Notes under the pieces: generated by a model
What the model was told of the DNA's origin: nothing
The model's database searches: none
Seen by the model: the letters and a program-made list of their open reading frames with translations, nothing else
Shown here: in pieces, positions 18,509 through 29,991 of the stretch
How the letters are laid out: each line of letters starts with the position of its first letter
How positions within the stretch are numbered: the first letter of the stretch is position 1
Program-made: the position numbers and the translations under genes
NCBI RefSeq assembly: GCF_009938225.1
Contig: NZ_AP019657.1
Coordinates: forward strand, 3,151,657 to 3,215,656
Length of the DNA stretch: 64,000 nucleotides
From: Vibrio ponticus
GTDB taxonomy: Bacteria; Pseudomonadota; Gammaproteobacteria; Enterobacterales; Vibrionaceae
Reading direction: 5' to 3'

Positions 18509-19084
18509 ATGAAAATTGAAAAGAACGTAGTCGTAAGCCTAGTGTACCAAGTTAAACTAGAAGATGGCGCAGTTGTTGACCAATCAACAGTTGATGCTCC
18601 ACTAGACTACCTACACGGTAATAACAACCTAATTACTGGTCTAGAGAAAGCTCTAGAAGGTAAGCAAGCTGGCGACAAATTCGAAGTAACTGTAGCTCCA
18701 GAAGAAGCATACGGCGAGCACAGCGATGACCTAGTTCAACGCGTTCCTGCAAATGTATTCCACGGTGTTGACCAAATCGAAGTGGGTATGCGTTTCCTAG
18801 CGGATACTGACCAAGGTCCAATCCCGGTAGAAGTGACTGAAGTTGATGGCGACGAAGTTGTTGTTGACGGTAACCACATGCTAGCTGGTCAAACTCTAAC
18901 GTTTGAAGTTGAAGTTGTCGCAGTACGTGAAGCAACAGCAGAAGAGATCGAACACGGTCACATCCACCAAGGTGGTGGTTGCTGTGGTGGTCACGACCAT
19001 GACCACGAAGGCGGCTGCTGTGGTGGCGAAGATAAAGGCGACGATCACGAGTGCTGCGGTGGCGGCGGTTGTGGTTCTCACTAA
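18509..19084 (+). CDS. slyD: FKBP-type peptidyl-prolyl isomerase SlyD
   Basis: A 191-residue prolyl isomerase and metallochaperone. The split FKBP domain (residues 1-70 and 130-150) surrounds an insert-in-flap chaperone domain; YLHGNNNLITGLEKALEGK and PEEAYGEH are diagnostic. The C-terminal tail from about residue 150 is rich in His, Cys and Gly (HGHIHQGGGCCGGHDHDHEG), the nickel-binding region used in hydrogenase or urease maturation. Codon use is strongly biased, suggesting high expression. Confidence 0.97.
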   Translation: MKIEKNVVVSLVYQVKLEDGAVVDQSTVDAPLDYLHGNNNLITGLEKALEGKQAGDKFEVTVAPEEAYGEHSDDLVQRVPANVFHGVDQIEVGMRFLADTDQGPIPVEVTEVDGDEVVVDGNHMLAGQTLTFEVEVVAVREATAEEIEHGHIHQGGGCCGGHDHDHEGGCCGGEDKGDDHECCGGGGCGSH

Positions 19085-19112
19085 TCGCAGTTTTGCTTAG
19101 AGCAGAATAGAT

Positions 19113-19141
19113 AAAAGCGCAGCCGATTGGCTGCGCTTTTT
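19113..19141 (+). terminator. Terminator after slyD
   Basis: AAAAGCGCAGCC-GAT-TGGCTGCGCTTTTT, a long GC stem with a T-run, 29 bp past the slyD stop. It lies just before the next gene and rules out the longer upstream start for that gene. Confidence 0.93.
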
Positions 19142-19169
19142 GCATTTGAACAAGCGCGAGAATCAAGTT

Positions 19170-20132
19170 ATGCAACCAACACAAATCCCATTTGCGATTG
19201 CCATTCACGGTGGTGCGGGCACGATTTTACCTGAGCATATGAGTGCTGAATTACAAGCGGCAATCGAGCAAGATTTGGCTAATGCGGTCAAAGCAGGGCA
19301 CGCTATTTTAACTCAAGGTGGTTTGGCGGTTGATGCGGTTGTCGCCGCGGTTAAAGTGCTAGAAGACTCCCCTCATTTTAATGCAGGTAAAGGTTCGGTA
19401 TTGACCCACAAAGAGATGGTTGAAATGGATGCCAGCATTATGGATGGGCGCAACAGTGAAGCGGGTGCGGTTGCTTGTGTGCGCCATATTAAAAACCCGA
19501 TTACTCTCGCTTATGACGTGATGCTACATAGCCAGCACGTGCTTTTGTTTGGTGAGGGGGCAGAAGAGTTCGCTTTTAGCCGCGGTTATGATTTTACTGA
19601 GCAAGATTACTTCTTTACTGACCGTCGTTATGACCAACTGATGGCGATCAAAGAGCAAGGCGGAGTGGCGCTTTCGGAAGCGAATTACTCACAAGGCAGT
19701 TATCCAGATGATGGGAAACACGGCACGGTTGGTGCGGTAGCATTAGACCAATTGGGTAACCTTGCGGCTGCGACCAGTACTGGCGGGATTACCAATAAAC
19801 GTTATGGACGCGTCGGCGACTCACCGATTATCGGTGCAGGCACATTTGCCGAGAACGGCAATGTGGCACTATCTGCAACTGGTGTTGGCGAGTGTTTCTT
19901 GCGTAAAGCAGTGACTGCGGATATCGCGGCTCGCATGCGCTATTTGCAAGAAGATGTCTCAGTAGCATGTGAAAATGTGATTCAGGGCGAACTTAAGCAA
20001 ATTGGTGGTGAAGGTGGTGTGATTGGTCTCGATGCCCAAGGAAAAGTACACTTTGCCATGAATTCAACCGGTATGTATCGTGCGAGTATTGATACTAACG
20101 GCTTGTTGCAGGTGAAAATTTATGCTGAATAA
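19170..20132 (+). CDS. iaaA: Isoaspartyl peptidase / plant-type L-asparaginase
   Basis: A 320-residue Ntn-hydrolase precursor. The N-terminal IHGGAGTI and the autocleavage site HG-TVG with nucleophile Thr186 in DGKHGTVGAVALD mark the IaaA/EcAIII family; TGGITNKRYGRVGDSPIIGAGT lines the asparagine pocket. It would self-cleave into alpha and beta chains and hydrolyse isoaspartyl dipeptides from damaged proteins. Without a signal peptide it should be cytosolic. The ATG at 19170 is preferred because the alternative at 19140 lies in the slyD terminator. Confidence 0.93.
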   Translation: MQPTQIPFAIAIHGGAGTILPEHMSAELQAAIEQDLANAVKAGHAILTQGGLAVDAVVAAVKVLEDSPHFNAGKGSVLTHKEMVEMDASIMDGRNSEAGAVACVRHIKNPITLAYDVMLHSQHVLLFGEGAEEFAFSRGYDFTEQDYFFTDRRYDQLMAIKEQGGVALSEANYSQGSYPDDGKHGTVGAVALDQLGNLAAATSTGGITNKRYGRVGDSPIIGAGTFAENGNVALSATGVGECFLRKAVTADIAARMRYLQEDVSVACENVIQGELKQIGGEGGVIGLDAQGKVHFAMNSTGMYRASIDTNGLLQVKIYAE

Positions 20133-20159
20133 TAGCCAGTTTAACCACTATTAAGCTAA

Positions 20160-20183
20160 GTGGCTGACACTGCTCAGCCTTTT
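20160..20183 (+). terminator. Terminator after iaaA
   Basis: GGCTGA at 20162-20167 pairs with TCAGCC at 20174-20179, followed by TTTTAT. It is short but well placed, 30 bp after the stop. Confidence 0.65.
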
Positions 20184-20274
20184 ATCATGCGATATTCGAC
20201 GATAACCCGATTAAGTCGGTATGATTAAAAAATGACTGCAAGAAGTGTGATTCAGTGCTAGAATCCTTTTTTAA

Positions 20275-21615
<1,341 letters not shown>

Positions 21616-21667
21616 TTCGAAACAGAACTTTGTCGCTCAATGCAGCGAGTGAGTTACACAGTTTGAT

Positions 21668-21695
21668 AAAAGCCGACTTCAGAGTCGGCTTTTTT
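21668..21695 (+). terminator. Terminator after purA
   Basis: AAAAGCCGACT-TCAG-AGTCGGCTTTTTT, a strong stem with a T-run, 53 bp after the purA stop. Confidence 0.93.
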
Positions 21696-21803
21696 GTGCC
21701 TGTATTTTTTGTCTGCAGGTTTACTGGTGTGAGAGACGGCAAGGCTTGCTGGATTTTTCATCAGCTTGTGGCAAACTATTGCCAACTGAGGGCAATTTTT
21801 GTC

Positions 21804-21830
21804 TAAAGAGTTTTTGAACGTTGCCGATAA
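21804..21830 (+). promoter_or_regulatory. Sigma-28 (FliA) promoter of motX
   Basis: TAAAGAGT, exactly 11 bases, then GCCGATAA. The -10 element is identical to the flagellar sigma-28 consensus and the -35 matches TAAAGTTT at six of eight positions. It ends 78 bp before the motX ATG. motX is a late (class 4) flagellar gene in vibrios. Confidence 0.9.
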
Positions 21831-21908
21831 AGTTATCGAGACTAATTCTGCCTATTATTTAGGTAGGGTAGGCATCGAATTCAACAATAGTGCAGGTATA
21901 GTGCAGGT

Positions 21909-22544
21909 ATGAAGCTACGAACAGTAGCAGCTTCGTTGATGATGTCACTGTGTGCGACCTTTAGTTACGCTAACGTAGCGGATGTGGGGGCGCCAGTGCC
22001 GATATATTCCGAAGCTGAACTAATTAAACTGATCGAACAGAATAAACATTTAGAACGAGTTAAAGCCGACAACTGCCAGCTGGTGGAAGATATTGTCGCG
22101 CGCGCGACCCGTATTAGCCTGCCATCCTACGAATTTTTGTATGGTGATATGTTGGCTTGGGGCGTGTGTGTTGAGCAAGATGTTGAACTGGGTCTTTATT
22201 ACATGGAAAACGCGGCTCATCAAGGTTTGCCGACTGCACTCGAGCAACTTGGTCGTTATTACTCGCGTGGTACGTTGGTACAGCAAGATAAAGAGCGAGC
22301 GATCCCATACTTGCGTGAGGCAGCGGCAATGGGTAACTTGAATGCGCGTATTCACTTAGCGGAATTGCTTTTGCGTGATTACGGCAGCCCACTCGATTAT
22401 GAAGATGCTTACCGCTGGCTGTACAACTCAGTAACGGCTGATCAGCGTCAACACAAACGAATTTCACGCTTAAGACAAGGTCTTGAGCAGCGTATGCCAG
22501 ACAACATTATTGCGCGCGCGAAACGTCGCGATACCTTCTGGTAA
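21909..22544 (+). CDS. motX: Sodium-type polar flagellar protein MotX
   Basis: A 211-residue exported protein. The N-terminal signal peptide is likely cleaved after residue 21 (SYA), and Sel1-type helical repeats are visible in YMENAAHQGLPTALEQLGRYYSRG and YLREAAAMGNLNARIHLAELLL. Length and sequence match MotX, which with MotY forms the periplasmic T-ring that anchors PomA/PomB stators of the Na+-driven polar flagellum. A perfect sigma-28 promoter precedes it. The ribosome site region is a tandem 11-bp duplication (21888-21898 and 21899-21909). Confidence 0.96.
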   Translation: MKLRTVAASLMMSLCATFSYANVADVGAPVPIYSEAELIKLIEQNKHLERVKADNCQLVEDIVARATRISLPSYEFLYGDMLAWGVCVEQDVELGLYYMENAAHQGLPTALEQLGRYYSRGTLVQQDKERAIPYLREAAAMGNLNARIHLAELLLRDYGSPLDYEDAYRWLYNSVTADQRQHKRISRLRQGLEQRMPDNIIARAKRRDTFW

Positions 22545-22577
22545 GTCTGCGTTAAAAATTCCAAAAACTGCACTTAT

Positions 22578-22608
22578 AAAAATGCCCAGCAATCGCTGGG
22601 CATTTTTG
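22578..22608. terminator. Bidirectional terminator between motX and the amidohydrolase gene
   Basis: AAAATGCCCAGC-AATC-GCTGGGCATTTTT has A and T runs on both sides. It lies between the convergent stops at 22544 and 22627 and can serve both genes. Confidence 0.9.
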
Positions 22609-22626
22609 TCTTCAAGCAGGGAGAGG

Positions 22627-24030
22627 TTATTGAACCACTTCACCTGATGCGATAACGGTTTCGCGTACCACTTCGGTAAACTCTAGTGCTTCCTTACGGA
22701 TTTGATCTTCGTCTACGGTTAGGATTTCGCGATCTTGCATGATTAGCTGACCGTCAACGATAGAGTGGCGAACGTTAGCAGAGTTAGCTGAGTACACCAG
22801 TGCCGAGTATGGGTTGTAAACCGGTACCATGTTTGGCGCTTTGGTATCGATAACAATGATGTCAGCCAGTTTGCCTGCTTCAAGCGAGCCGATCTTGTCT
22901 TCCATGTGTAGTGCTTTTGCTGCACCCATGGTTGCCATATCGATAACCTTGATTGGTGGCATTGCTGCGCGGTCTTTGTTTACTAGCTTGTGCACTTTTG
23001 CCACTTGGTTGAATTCGTCAATCGTGCTCAGTGTGTTGCCAGACATAGGACCATCAGTACCTAGACCGATGCGTACATTTTCATCGTACATTTGCAGTGC
23101 TGGTGATACACCTTTTGCTGATTTGATGTTGGCACTCATATTGTGTGCTACACCCATATCAGATTTCTTCACTAGCTCGATGTCTTTGTCATCGACAAGG
23201 ATCATGTGCGCGCCTACTAGGTTTTTGTTTAGTGCGCCAATACTTTCCATGTATTGCACTGGTGATAAACCATTTGAACGTTCAGCGATCACTTGTTGCT
23301 CACGGTCAGATTCTGCTAGGTGCATCATTACTGGTACATCTTTCTCTAGCGAAAGTTTCGCCACTTTTTGCAGGATCTCTGTGGTGTTCGTGTATGGACC
23401 ATGAGGTGCAAATGCTGGTGTGATACGTGGGTGGTCTTTGTATTCTTCAATGAATTTAAGCGTGTAATCGATACCTGCTTCTGCGTTCTTCGCTGATGCT
23501 ACTGGGAACTTGATGATGGTTTCACCCAGGATTGCACGCATGCCAATCTTATCAACGGTTTTCGCTACTTCGTCTTCAAAGTAGTACATGTCAGCGTAAG
23601 TCGTCACACCACCTTTTAGCATTTCAACGTTACCTAGGTTTGCACCGATGCGCACCATATCACGTGATACAAGCTTCGCTTCTAATGGGAAGATGTAACG
23701 GTGTAGGCGATCTGGCACGTCGTCCGCTAGTGAGCGGAATACGGTCATTGAAACGTGAGTGTGAGTGTTGATAAGACCCGGCATAACGATATCGCCATCC
23801 ACGTCTAACACTTTATCTGCTTTGTATTGCTTCTCTAAAGACTCATCACCAACGGCGATGATTTTGTTGTCTTTCACTACAACAGTACCGTTTTCATAAA
23901 CAGTTTTGTCTTGGTTCATAGTTAGAACCATAGCGTCGGTGATCATCAGATCAACTTTCTCTGCGGCAATTGAGACGGCTGAGAATAGACCTAAGCTGGC
24001 AATCGCTGTTGCTAATAAAGTGCGTTTCAT
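22627..24030 (-). CDS. Secreted amidohydrolase, probable (adenosine-type) deaminase
   Basis: A 467-residue metal-dependent hydrolase. A Sec signal peptide (MKRTLLATAIASLGLFSA..., cleavage near residue 22) precedes the amidohydrolase barrel, with metal-binding HxH at H90/H92 in NTHTHVSM, then AFAPHGPYTN, MMHLAESD and LGTDGPMSGN. The closest family by motif is the methylthioadenosine/S-adenosylhomocysteine deaminase (MtaD/SsnA/TrzN) group, which is normally cytosolic, so the signal peptide is unusual. A PurR-like operator about 72 bp upstream supports a nucleoside or nucleobase substrate. A longer frame begins at 24105 but lacks family similarity. Confidence 0.85.
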   Translation of the reverse strand: MKRTLLATAIASLGLFSAVSIAAEKVDLMITDAMVLTMNQDKTVYENGTVVVKDNKIIAVGDESLEKQYKADKVLDVDGDIVMPGLINTHTHVSMTVFRSLADDVPDRLHRYIFPLEAKLVSRDMVRIGANLGNVEMLKGGVTTYADMYYFEDEVAKTVDKIGMRAILGETIIKFPVASAKNAEAGIDYTLKFIEEYKDHPRITPAFAPHGPYTNTTEILQKVAKLSLEKDVPVMMHLAESDREQQVIAERSNGLSPVQYMESIGALNKNLVGAHMILVDDKDIELVKKSDMGVAHNMSANIKSAKGVSPALQMYDENVRIGLGTDGPMSGNTLSTIDEFNQVAKVHKLVNKDRAAMPPIKVIDMATMGAAKALHMEDKIGSLEAGKLADIIVIDTKAPNMVPVYNPYSALVYSANSANVRHSIVDGQLIMQDREILTVDEDQIRKEALEFTEVVRETVIASGEVVQ

Positions 24031-24099
24031 AGTTATCACTAAACCTATAAAGGGAGGGGATAGGAAATTGGCGCTGAATATGGCAATAAGCCGTTTTAT

Positions 24100-24115
24100 T
24101 TGCAAACGTTTGCTT
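24100..24115. promoter_or_regulatory. PurR-like operator upstream of the secreted amidohydrolase
   Basis: TTGCAAACGTTTGCTT contains the perfect 12-bp palindrome GCAAACGTTTGC, the core of the gammaproteobacterial PurR box ACGCAAACGTTTGCGT. It is centred about 78 bp before the ATG at 24030. Other LacI-family repressors share this core, so the regulator is inferred. Confidence 0.6.
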
Positions 24116-24288
24116 TATAAATTGCAATGAAGTGTGATCTTGATCGGTAGTGGTTGTCGCGTGTACATTGGTGAGCTAAGTTATCAAAATTTCATGGCTA
24201 TTTTTCCTTTTTGTAACAGCTAAGCTGTAGCTTATATCGTTACTCAGATATAATAGCCACATACCTTCCTTGCTAATTGGGCTTGCTT

Positions 24289-26772
24289 ATGTCAGACCAA
24301 ATCCAAAACGATCCATTCGCTGATCGTGAATCAGAAAATTATGAAAATCCGATTCCAAGCCGTGAATTCATTCTTGAATTTCTAGCGCAGGCTGGCGTCC
24401 CACTAAACCGCAATGATTTATTCGAAGCACTGCAACTTGAAGGCGAAGAGCAGTATGAAGGCTTGCGCCGTCGACTGCGTGCTATGGAGCGTGATGGACA
24501 ACTGGTCTTCACTCGTCGTCAATGCTATGCGCTACCTGAAAAACTCGAAATGGTGAAAGGCCACGTGATTGGTCATAAAGACGGTCACGGCTGGGTAAGA
24601 CCTGAAGGTAGCATGAAGAAAGAAGACGATATCGTGCTGCCTCACCATCAAATGAAAAACATCATTCATGGTGACTTCGTGTTGGTGCAACCAACGCAAA
24701 ACTCAAAACGCGGTCGCAAGGAAGGACGCTTAGTTCGCGTATTGGAAGAGCGCAATACACAAATTGTGGGTCGTTTCTTCTTAGAATATGGCTATTCATA
24801 CGTGGTGCCAGACGATTCACGCATCAGCCATGACATCTTGATCCCAAATGACCAAAAAGCCGGTGCCCGTATGGGTAACGTGGTGGTTATCGAGATCACC
24901 GACCGTGGTTCACGCTCTCGTGGCATGATGGGTAAAGTAGTGGAAGTACTTGGTGAGAACATGGCACCAGGTATGGAAACGCAAATTGCCATTCGTACCC
25001 ACCAAATTCCTCACGAGTGGCCAGAAGCTGTCGACAAGCAAGTTGCGAATCTGGGCGAAGAAGTGCCAGAAGAAGCCAAAGTCGGTCGTGTTGATTTACG
25101 CCAGTTGCCTTTGGTCACGATTGATGGTGAAGACGCACGTGACTTTGATGATGCGGTTTACTGTGAAGCGAAAAAAGGCGGCGGTTGGCGTCTATGGGTG
25201 GCGATTGCTGACGTAAGTTACTACGTACGCCCAGAAACGGCGCTCGATAAAGAAGCGATTAACCGTGGTAACTCGGTTTACTTCCCATCGCAAGTTGTCC
25301 CTATGCTGCCAGAAGTGCTGTCGAACGGCTTATGTTCGCTTAACCCGCAAGTTGACCGTCTATGTATGGTGTGTGAGATGACTATCTCGGCGAGCGGTAA
25401 GCTATCAAGCTACAAGCACTATGAAGCGGTGATGAACTCTCATGCACGTCTGACTTACACCAAAGTGGGTGAAATTCTCGATGGCAATGAAGAGCTACGT
25501 GAACGCTATCAGCCATTGGTGCCACATCTAGAAGAACTGCATAAGATGTACAAGGTGCTGAAAGATGCGCGCGATAATCGTGGTGCGATCGAGTTTGAAA
25601 CGGTGGAAGCGAAGTTCATCTTTAATGCTGACCGTAAGATTGACCGCATTGAACCTGTGATTCGTAACGATGCGCACAAGATCATCGAAGAGTGTATGAT
25701 TTTGGCGAACATCGCTTCAGCATCGTTGGTAGAGAAAGCCAAAGAGCCGGCATTGTTCCGTATTCACGAAACTCCGGGTGAACTACGCCTGCAAGGTTTC
25801 CGTGATTTCCTTGGCGAGCTAGGTCTAAACCTAGGTGGCGGTCTGGAGCCATCGCCAACCGATTATGCTGAGCTAGTAAAACAGATTGCTGAGCGCCAAG
25901 ATAAAGAGTTGATCCAAACTATGCTGCTGCGCTCAATGAAGCAAGCAGTGTACAGCGCGGATAACTGCGGTCACTTTGGTTTAGCACTTAAACGCTACGC
26001 GCACTTTACGTCACCAATTCGTCGCTACCCTGACTTATTGTTACACCGCGCAATCAAATATTTGATAGCCAAAGAAGAAGGTCGTAACCAAGACCGTTGG
26101 ACACCAACCGGTGGTTTCCATTACTCATTTGACGATATGGATTTCTACGGTGAGCAATGTTCGATGACTGAGCGTCGCGCGGACGATGCGACTCGTGAAG
26201 TTGCTGATTGGCTCAAGTGTGAGTACATGCAGGATCACGTAGGTGAAGAGCTAGACGGCGTGATTGCCAATGTAACTAGCTTTGGTTTCTTTGTCCGTTT
26301 GACTGAACTGCACATCGATGGCTTGGTTCATATTTCATCCTTGGCGAACGACTACTACCAATTTGACCCAATTGGTCAAAGACTTATCGGCGAAAGTTTC
26401 GGTGCTATTTACCGTCTTGGTGATGCAGTAAAAGTGAAAGTGCTGTCGGTCAACTTGAACGATAAGCAAATTGACTTTGAATTAGTCGAAACAAGTCGTA
26501 AGCTACGCGGCAAAGGAAAGACGGCGAAGAAGCGTGCGGCAGAAGCACAGCAGAAAGCGAAAGCGAAAAAACGTGCCGCGACGGGAAGCCGTTCGGAGCG
26601 CAAAGCAACACCAGACATTGAACCGACGAAACGTCCAGAGCCTGCCGAGCGCAAAGAGCGTAAAGGACCTAACGAGGTGAGTGGTGATGCCAACAAGCCG
26701 AAAGTGAAAAAGGCACGTAAGAAAAAGCCGCATAGCAAGCCGAAGAAAACTAAGCGCGCAAAGAGCGAATAA
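24289..26772 (+). CDS. rnr: Ribonuclease R
   Basis: An 827-residue 3'-5' exoribonuclease of the RNB family. Domains in order are an N-terminal winged helix (residues about 20-85), cold-shock domains, the RNB catalytic domain with [12 protein letters not shown] and its metal-binding aspartates, an S1 domain (about 640-725) and a Lys/Arg-rich tail of about 90 residues. It degrades structured RNA, defective rRNA and tRNA and takes part in trans-translation. The ATG at 24289 is the likely start. A TATAAT at 24249-24254 may be its -10 box. rlmB follows after 12 bp. Confidence 0.96.
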   Translation: MSDQIQNDPFADRESENYENPIPSREFILEFLAQAGVPLNRNDLFEALQLEGEEQYEGLRRRLRAMERDGQLVFTRRQCYALPEKLEMVKGHVIGHKDGHGWVRPEGSMKKEDDIVLPHHQMKNIIHGDFVLVQPTQNSKRGRKEGRLVRVLEERNTQIVGRFFLEYGYSYVVPDDSRISHDILIPNDQKAGARMGNVVVIEITDRGSRSRGMMGKVVEVLGENMAPGMETQIAIRTHQIPHEWPEAVDKQVANLGEEVPEEAKVGRVDLRQLPLVTIDGEDARDFDDAVYCEAKKGGGWRLWVAIADVSYYVRPETALDKEAINRGNSVYFPSQVVPMLPEVLSNGLCSLNPQVDRLCMVCEMTISASGKLSSYKHYEAVMNSHARLTYTKVGEILDGNEELRERYQPLVPHLEELHKMYKVLKDARDNRGAIEFETVEAKFIFNADRKIDRIEPVIRNDAHKIIEECMILANIASASLVEKAKEPALFRIHETPGELRLQGFRDFLGELGLNLGGGLEPSPTDYAELVKQIAERQDKELIQTMLLRSMKQAVYSADNCGHFGLALKRYAHFTSPIRRYPDLLLHRAIKYLIAKEEGRNQDRWTPTGGFHYSFDDMDFYGEQCSMTERRADDATREVADWLKCEYMQDHVGEELDGVIANVTSFGFFVRLTELHIDGLVHISSLANDYYQFDPIGQRLIGESFGAIYRLGDAVKVKVLSVNLNDKQIDFELVETSRKLRGKGKTAKKRAAEAQQKAKAKKRAATGSRSERKATPDIEPTKRPEPAERKERKGPNEVSGDANKPKVKKARKKKPHSKPKKTKRAKSE

Positions 26773-26784
26773 CAGGTTTAGATA

Positions 26785-27522
26785 ATGAGTAACGAATTTC
26801 TTTACGGTATTCACGCAGTCAAAGCAGTACTAGAGCGTGAACCTGAGCGTTTTATTGAAGCGTTCGTATTAAAAGGTCGTCAAGACGACCGTCTATTGCC
26901 AATTTTGAATGAACTGCAACGTTGTGGTGTGTCGATTCAACAGATGGTGCGTAAAACGCTAGATGACAAAGCGCAAGGCGCAAACCACCAAGGTATCATC
27001 GCTCGAGTTAAGCCGGCTAAACAGCTTAACGAGAACGACCTTGATGACATTCTGGCTCAGCATGAACAGCCACTGCTGTTGGTATTGGATGGCGTGACTG
27101 ATCCGCATAACCTAGGTGCTTGCCTGCGTAACGCAGATGCAGCGGGTGTTGCGGCAGTTATCGTACCGAAAGATCGCTCAGCACCAATGACGGCAACAGT
27201 GAGTAAAGTTGCTTGTGGTGCTGCTGAGATTGTACCGCTAATCCGCGTGACTAACCTTGCACGTACGATGCGTGCACTGCAAGAGCAGGGTGTTTGGTTT
27301 GTTGGTACGGCAGGTGAAGCGACGCACGACATTTACCAAGCAAAACTGACCGGTAAACTGGCAATCGTAATGGGTGCAGAAGGTGACGGCATGCGTCGCC
27401 TAACGCGCGAAACCTGTGATGACCTAATCAAGATCCCAATGGCAGGTACGGTTTCAAGTCTTAACGTATCAGTAGCTTCAGGTATCTGTTTGTTTGAAGC
27501 TGTGCGTCAGCGTAGCTTGTAA
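26785..27522 (+). CDS. rlmB: 23S rRNA (guanosine-2251-2'-O)-methyltransferase RlmB
   Basis: A 245-residue SpoU/TrmH-family (SPOUT) methyltransferase. The N-terminal substrate-binding domain [16 protein letters not shown] is followed by motif 1 [20 protein letters not shown], motif 2 [11 protein letters not shown] and motif 3 [18 protein letters not shown], which makes the SAM trefoil knot. It 2'-O-methylates G2251 in the P-loop of 23S rRNA. It is coupled to rnr as in many gammaproteobacteria. Confidence 0.96.
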   Translation: MSNEFLYGIHAVKAVLEREPERFIEAFVLKGRQDDRLLPILNELQRCGVSIQQMVRKTLDDKAQGANHQGIIARVKPAKQLNENDLDDILAQHEQPLLLVLDGVTDPHNLGACLRNADAAGVAAVIVPKDRSAPMTATVSKVACGAAEIVPLIRVTNLARTMRALQEQGVWFVGTAGEATHDIYQAKLTGKLAIVMGAEGDGMRRLTRETCDDLIKIPMAGTVSSLNVSVASGICLFEAVRQRSL

Positions 27523-27597
27523 AAGTGAGCGCAACGCTTAAAGAGCGTTGCTTACGGATCACGGAACGCTAATCTCGATGGAGATTAGCTACCGAGA

Positions 27598-27635
27598 AGG
27601 GATGTGAACGCTGTATAGCTTCACATCCTTTTTTA
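27598..27635 (+). terminator. Terminator after rlmB
   Basis: GGATGTGAA at 27600-27608 pairs with TTCACATCC at 27620-27628, followed by a T-run. Confidence 0.88.
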
Positions 27636-27672
27636 TTCGATGTTGTATTTTGGGTCGTGTGTTTGCGAGCAC

Positions 27673-27709
27673 AGCGTTCCGTAGCGGAGCATAAGCTTCG
27701 CGTTCCCGC
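27673..27709 (-). repeat. Dispersed GGAACGCT-family repeat
   Basis: On the minus strand the element reads GGGAACGCGAAGC, then CTCCGCTACGGAACGCT. It shares the ACGGAACGCT core and the GGGAA start with the 40-bp array at 9455, and a partial direct copy occurs at 27558-27568. It lies between the rlmB terminator and the S10 promoter. Confidence 0.65.
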
Positions 27710-27768
27710 ATCTCAAAGCCATGCAAAGCAGGGCGTCCGCTTTTTCAAGATTATTTTCCAACCAACTC

Positions 27769-27796
27769 TTGCACATAAAATTGTGATCTGTATAAT
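27769..27796 (+). promoter_or_regulatory. Sigma-70 promoter of the S10 operon
   Basis: TTGCAC, 16 bases, TATAAT, followed by a GC-rich start region as expected of a growth-rate-controlled promoter. It is about 305 bp before rpsJ, leaving room for the regulatory leader. Confidence 0.85.
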
Positions 27797-27804
27797 GCAG
27801 CGCA

Positions 27805-28412
<608 letters not shown>

Positions 28413-28426
28413 GGGAGATTAGAAGA

Positions 28427-29056
28427 ATGATTGGTCTAATCGGTCGTAAAGTGGGCATGACCCGCGTATTTACTGAAGAAGGCGTTTCTATCCCTGTAAC
28501 TGTTGTTGAGGTTGAAGCGAACCGTGTAACTCAAGTTAAATCTCTTGAGACTGACGGCTACGCAGCAATCCAAGTTACTGCTGGTACTAAGAAAGCTAAC
28601 CGCGTTACTAAACCAGAAGCTGGTCACTTTGCGAAAGCTGGTGTTGAAGCTGGTCGCGGTCTTTGGGAATTCCGTTTGGAAAACGGTGAATCGTTCGAAG
28701 TTGGCGCTGAGCTAACAGTTGAACTATTCAACGAAACTAAGAAAGTAGACGTTACTGGTACATCTAAGGGTAAAGGTTTCCAAGGCGCTGTTAAGCGTTG
28801 GAACTTCCGTACTCAAGATATGACTCACGGTAACTCATTGTCTCACCGTGCTCCTGGTTCTATTGGCCAATGTCAAACTCCAGGTCGCGTGTTCAAAGGC
28901 AAGAAAATGGCAGGTCACATGGGTGCTGAGCGTGTAACGACTCAAAACCTAGAGATCGTACGTGTTGACGCTGAGCGCAATCTGCTTCTTATTAAAGGTG
29001 CAGTCCCAGGCGCAACTGGCGGTAACGTGATCGTTAAACCAGCTATTAAAGCATAA
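28427..29056 (+). CDS. rplC: 50S ribosomal protein L3
   Basis: A 209-residue L3, which initiates 50S assembly and contacts the peptidyl transferase centre. [15 protein letters not shown], the [14 protein letters not shown] loop and GHMGAERVT are characteristic; the Gln in [11 protein letters not shown] is the residue PrmB methylates in E. coli. GGGAGATTAGAAG precedes the start. 14 bp after rpsJ. Confidence 0.99.
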   Translation: MIGLIGRKVGMTRVFTEEGVSIPVTVVEVEANRVTQVKSLETDGYAAIQVTAGTKKANRVTKPEAGHFAKAGVEAGRGLWEFRLENGESFEVGAELTVELFNETKKVDVTGTSKGKGFQGAVKRWNFRTQDMTHGNSLSHRAPGSIGQCQTPGRVFKGKKMAGHMGAERVTTQNLEIVRVDAERNLLLIKGAVPGATGGNVIVKPAIKA

Positions 29057-29073
29057 CGTCTCAGGAGTAAGTA

Positions 29074-29676
29074 ATGGAACTTATGGTTAAAGGTGCTGAT
29101 GCACTGACTGTTTCTGAAACTACTTTCGGACGTGAGTTTAACGAAGCTCTTGTACACCAAGTAGTTGTTGCGTTTGCAGCAGGTGCTCGTCAAGGTACAC
29201 GCGCTCAAAAAACACGTTCAGAAGTTTCTGGCGGTGGCGCTAAGCCATGGCGTCAAAAAGGTACTGGCCGTGCACGTGCTGGTACAATCCGTAGCCCAAT
29301 CTGGCGTACAGGTGGTGTTACTTTTGCTGCGAAACCTCAAGATCACAGCCAAAAAGTAAACAAAAAAATGTACCGCGGTGCTATGAAGAGCATTCTTTCT
29401 GAGCTAGTTCGTCAAGAGCGTCTAATCGTTGTTGATAACTTCTCTGTAGAAGCGCCAAAAACTAAAGAGCTAGTTGCTAAGCTTAAAGAACTTGAGCTTA
29501 ACGATGTACTAATCGTAACTGGCGAAGTAGATGAAAATCTATTCTTAGCAGCTCGTAACCTATACAAAGTTGATGCACGTGATGCAGCTGGTATTGACCC
29601 AGTTTCTCTAATTGCATTTGACAAGGTTCTAATGACTGCTGATGCAGTTAAGCAAGTTGAGGAGATGCTAGCATGA
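29074..29676 (+). CDS. rplD: 50S ribosomal protein L4
   Basis: A 200-residue L4 with the long exit-tunnel loop ([26 protein letters not shown] region) intact. In relatives it is also the repressor of its own operon, through the leader before rpsJ and RNase E inhibition. It overlaps rplW by 4 bp (ATGA). Confidence 0.99.
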   Translation: MELMVKGADALTVSETTFGREFNEALVHQVVVAFAAGARQGTRAQKTRSEVSGGGAKPWRQKGTGRARAGTIRSPIWRTGGVTFAAKPQDHSQKVNKKMYRGAMKSILSELVRQERLIVVDNFSVEAPKTKELVAKLKELELNDVLIVTGEVDENLFLAARNLYKVDARDAAGIDPVSLIAFDKVLMTADAVKQVEEMLA

Positions 29677-29975
29677 TCACTGAAGAACGTATCCTAAAAG
29701 TTCTACGTGCTCCGCACATCTCTGAAAAAGCAACTATGGCTGCAGAGAAGGCGAACACAATCGTTTTCAAAGTAGCTAAAGATGCAACTAAGAAAGAGAT
29801 CAAAGCAGCTGTAGAAAAGCTATTTGAAGTTGAAGTTAAGTCTGTAAATACTCTTATCACTAAGGGTAAGACCAAACGTCAAGGTCTACGCCAAGGTCGC
29901 CGCAGCGACGTTAAGAAAGCGTACGTTACTTTGAACGAAGGTCAAGATCTTGACTTTGTTGGCGGCGCGGAATAA
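29673..29975 (+). CDS. rplW: 50S ribosomal protein L23
   Basis: A 100-residue L23. It lies at the tunnel exit and docks trigger factor and [30 protein letters not shown] and the basic [15 protein letters not shown] loop are present. Its start codon overlaps the rplD stop, so translation is coupled. Confidence 0.99.
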   Translation: MITEERILKVLRAPHISEKATMAAEKANTIVFKVAKDATKKEIKAAVEKLFEVEVKSVNTLITKGKTKRQGLRQGRRSDVKKAYVTLNEGQDLDFVGGAE

Positions 29976-29991
29976 CAGGAGTAGTTGAGAA

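Noticed and set aside
18633..19208. 191-codon minus-strand frame opposite slyD
   Set aside because: Mirror of the His/Gly-rich slyD sequence and spans its terminator; slyD is certain.
22829..23404. 191-codon plus-strand frame inside the amidohydrolase gene
   Set aside because: Antisense shadow of a gene with intact signal peptide and metal motifs.
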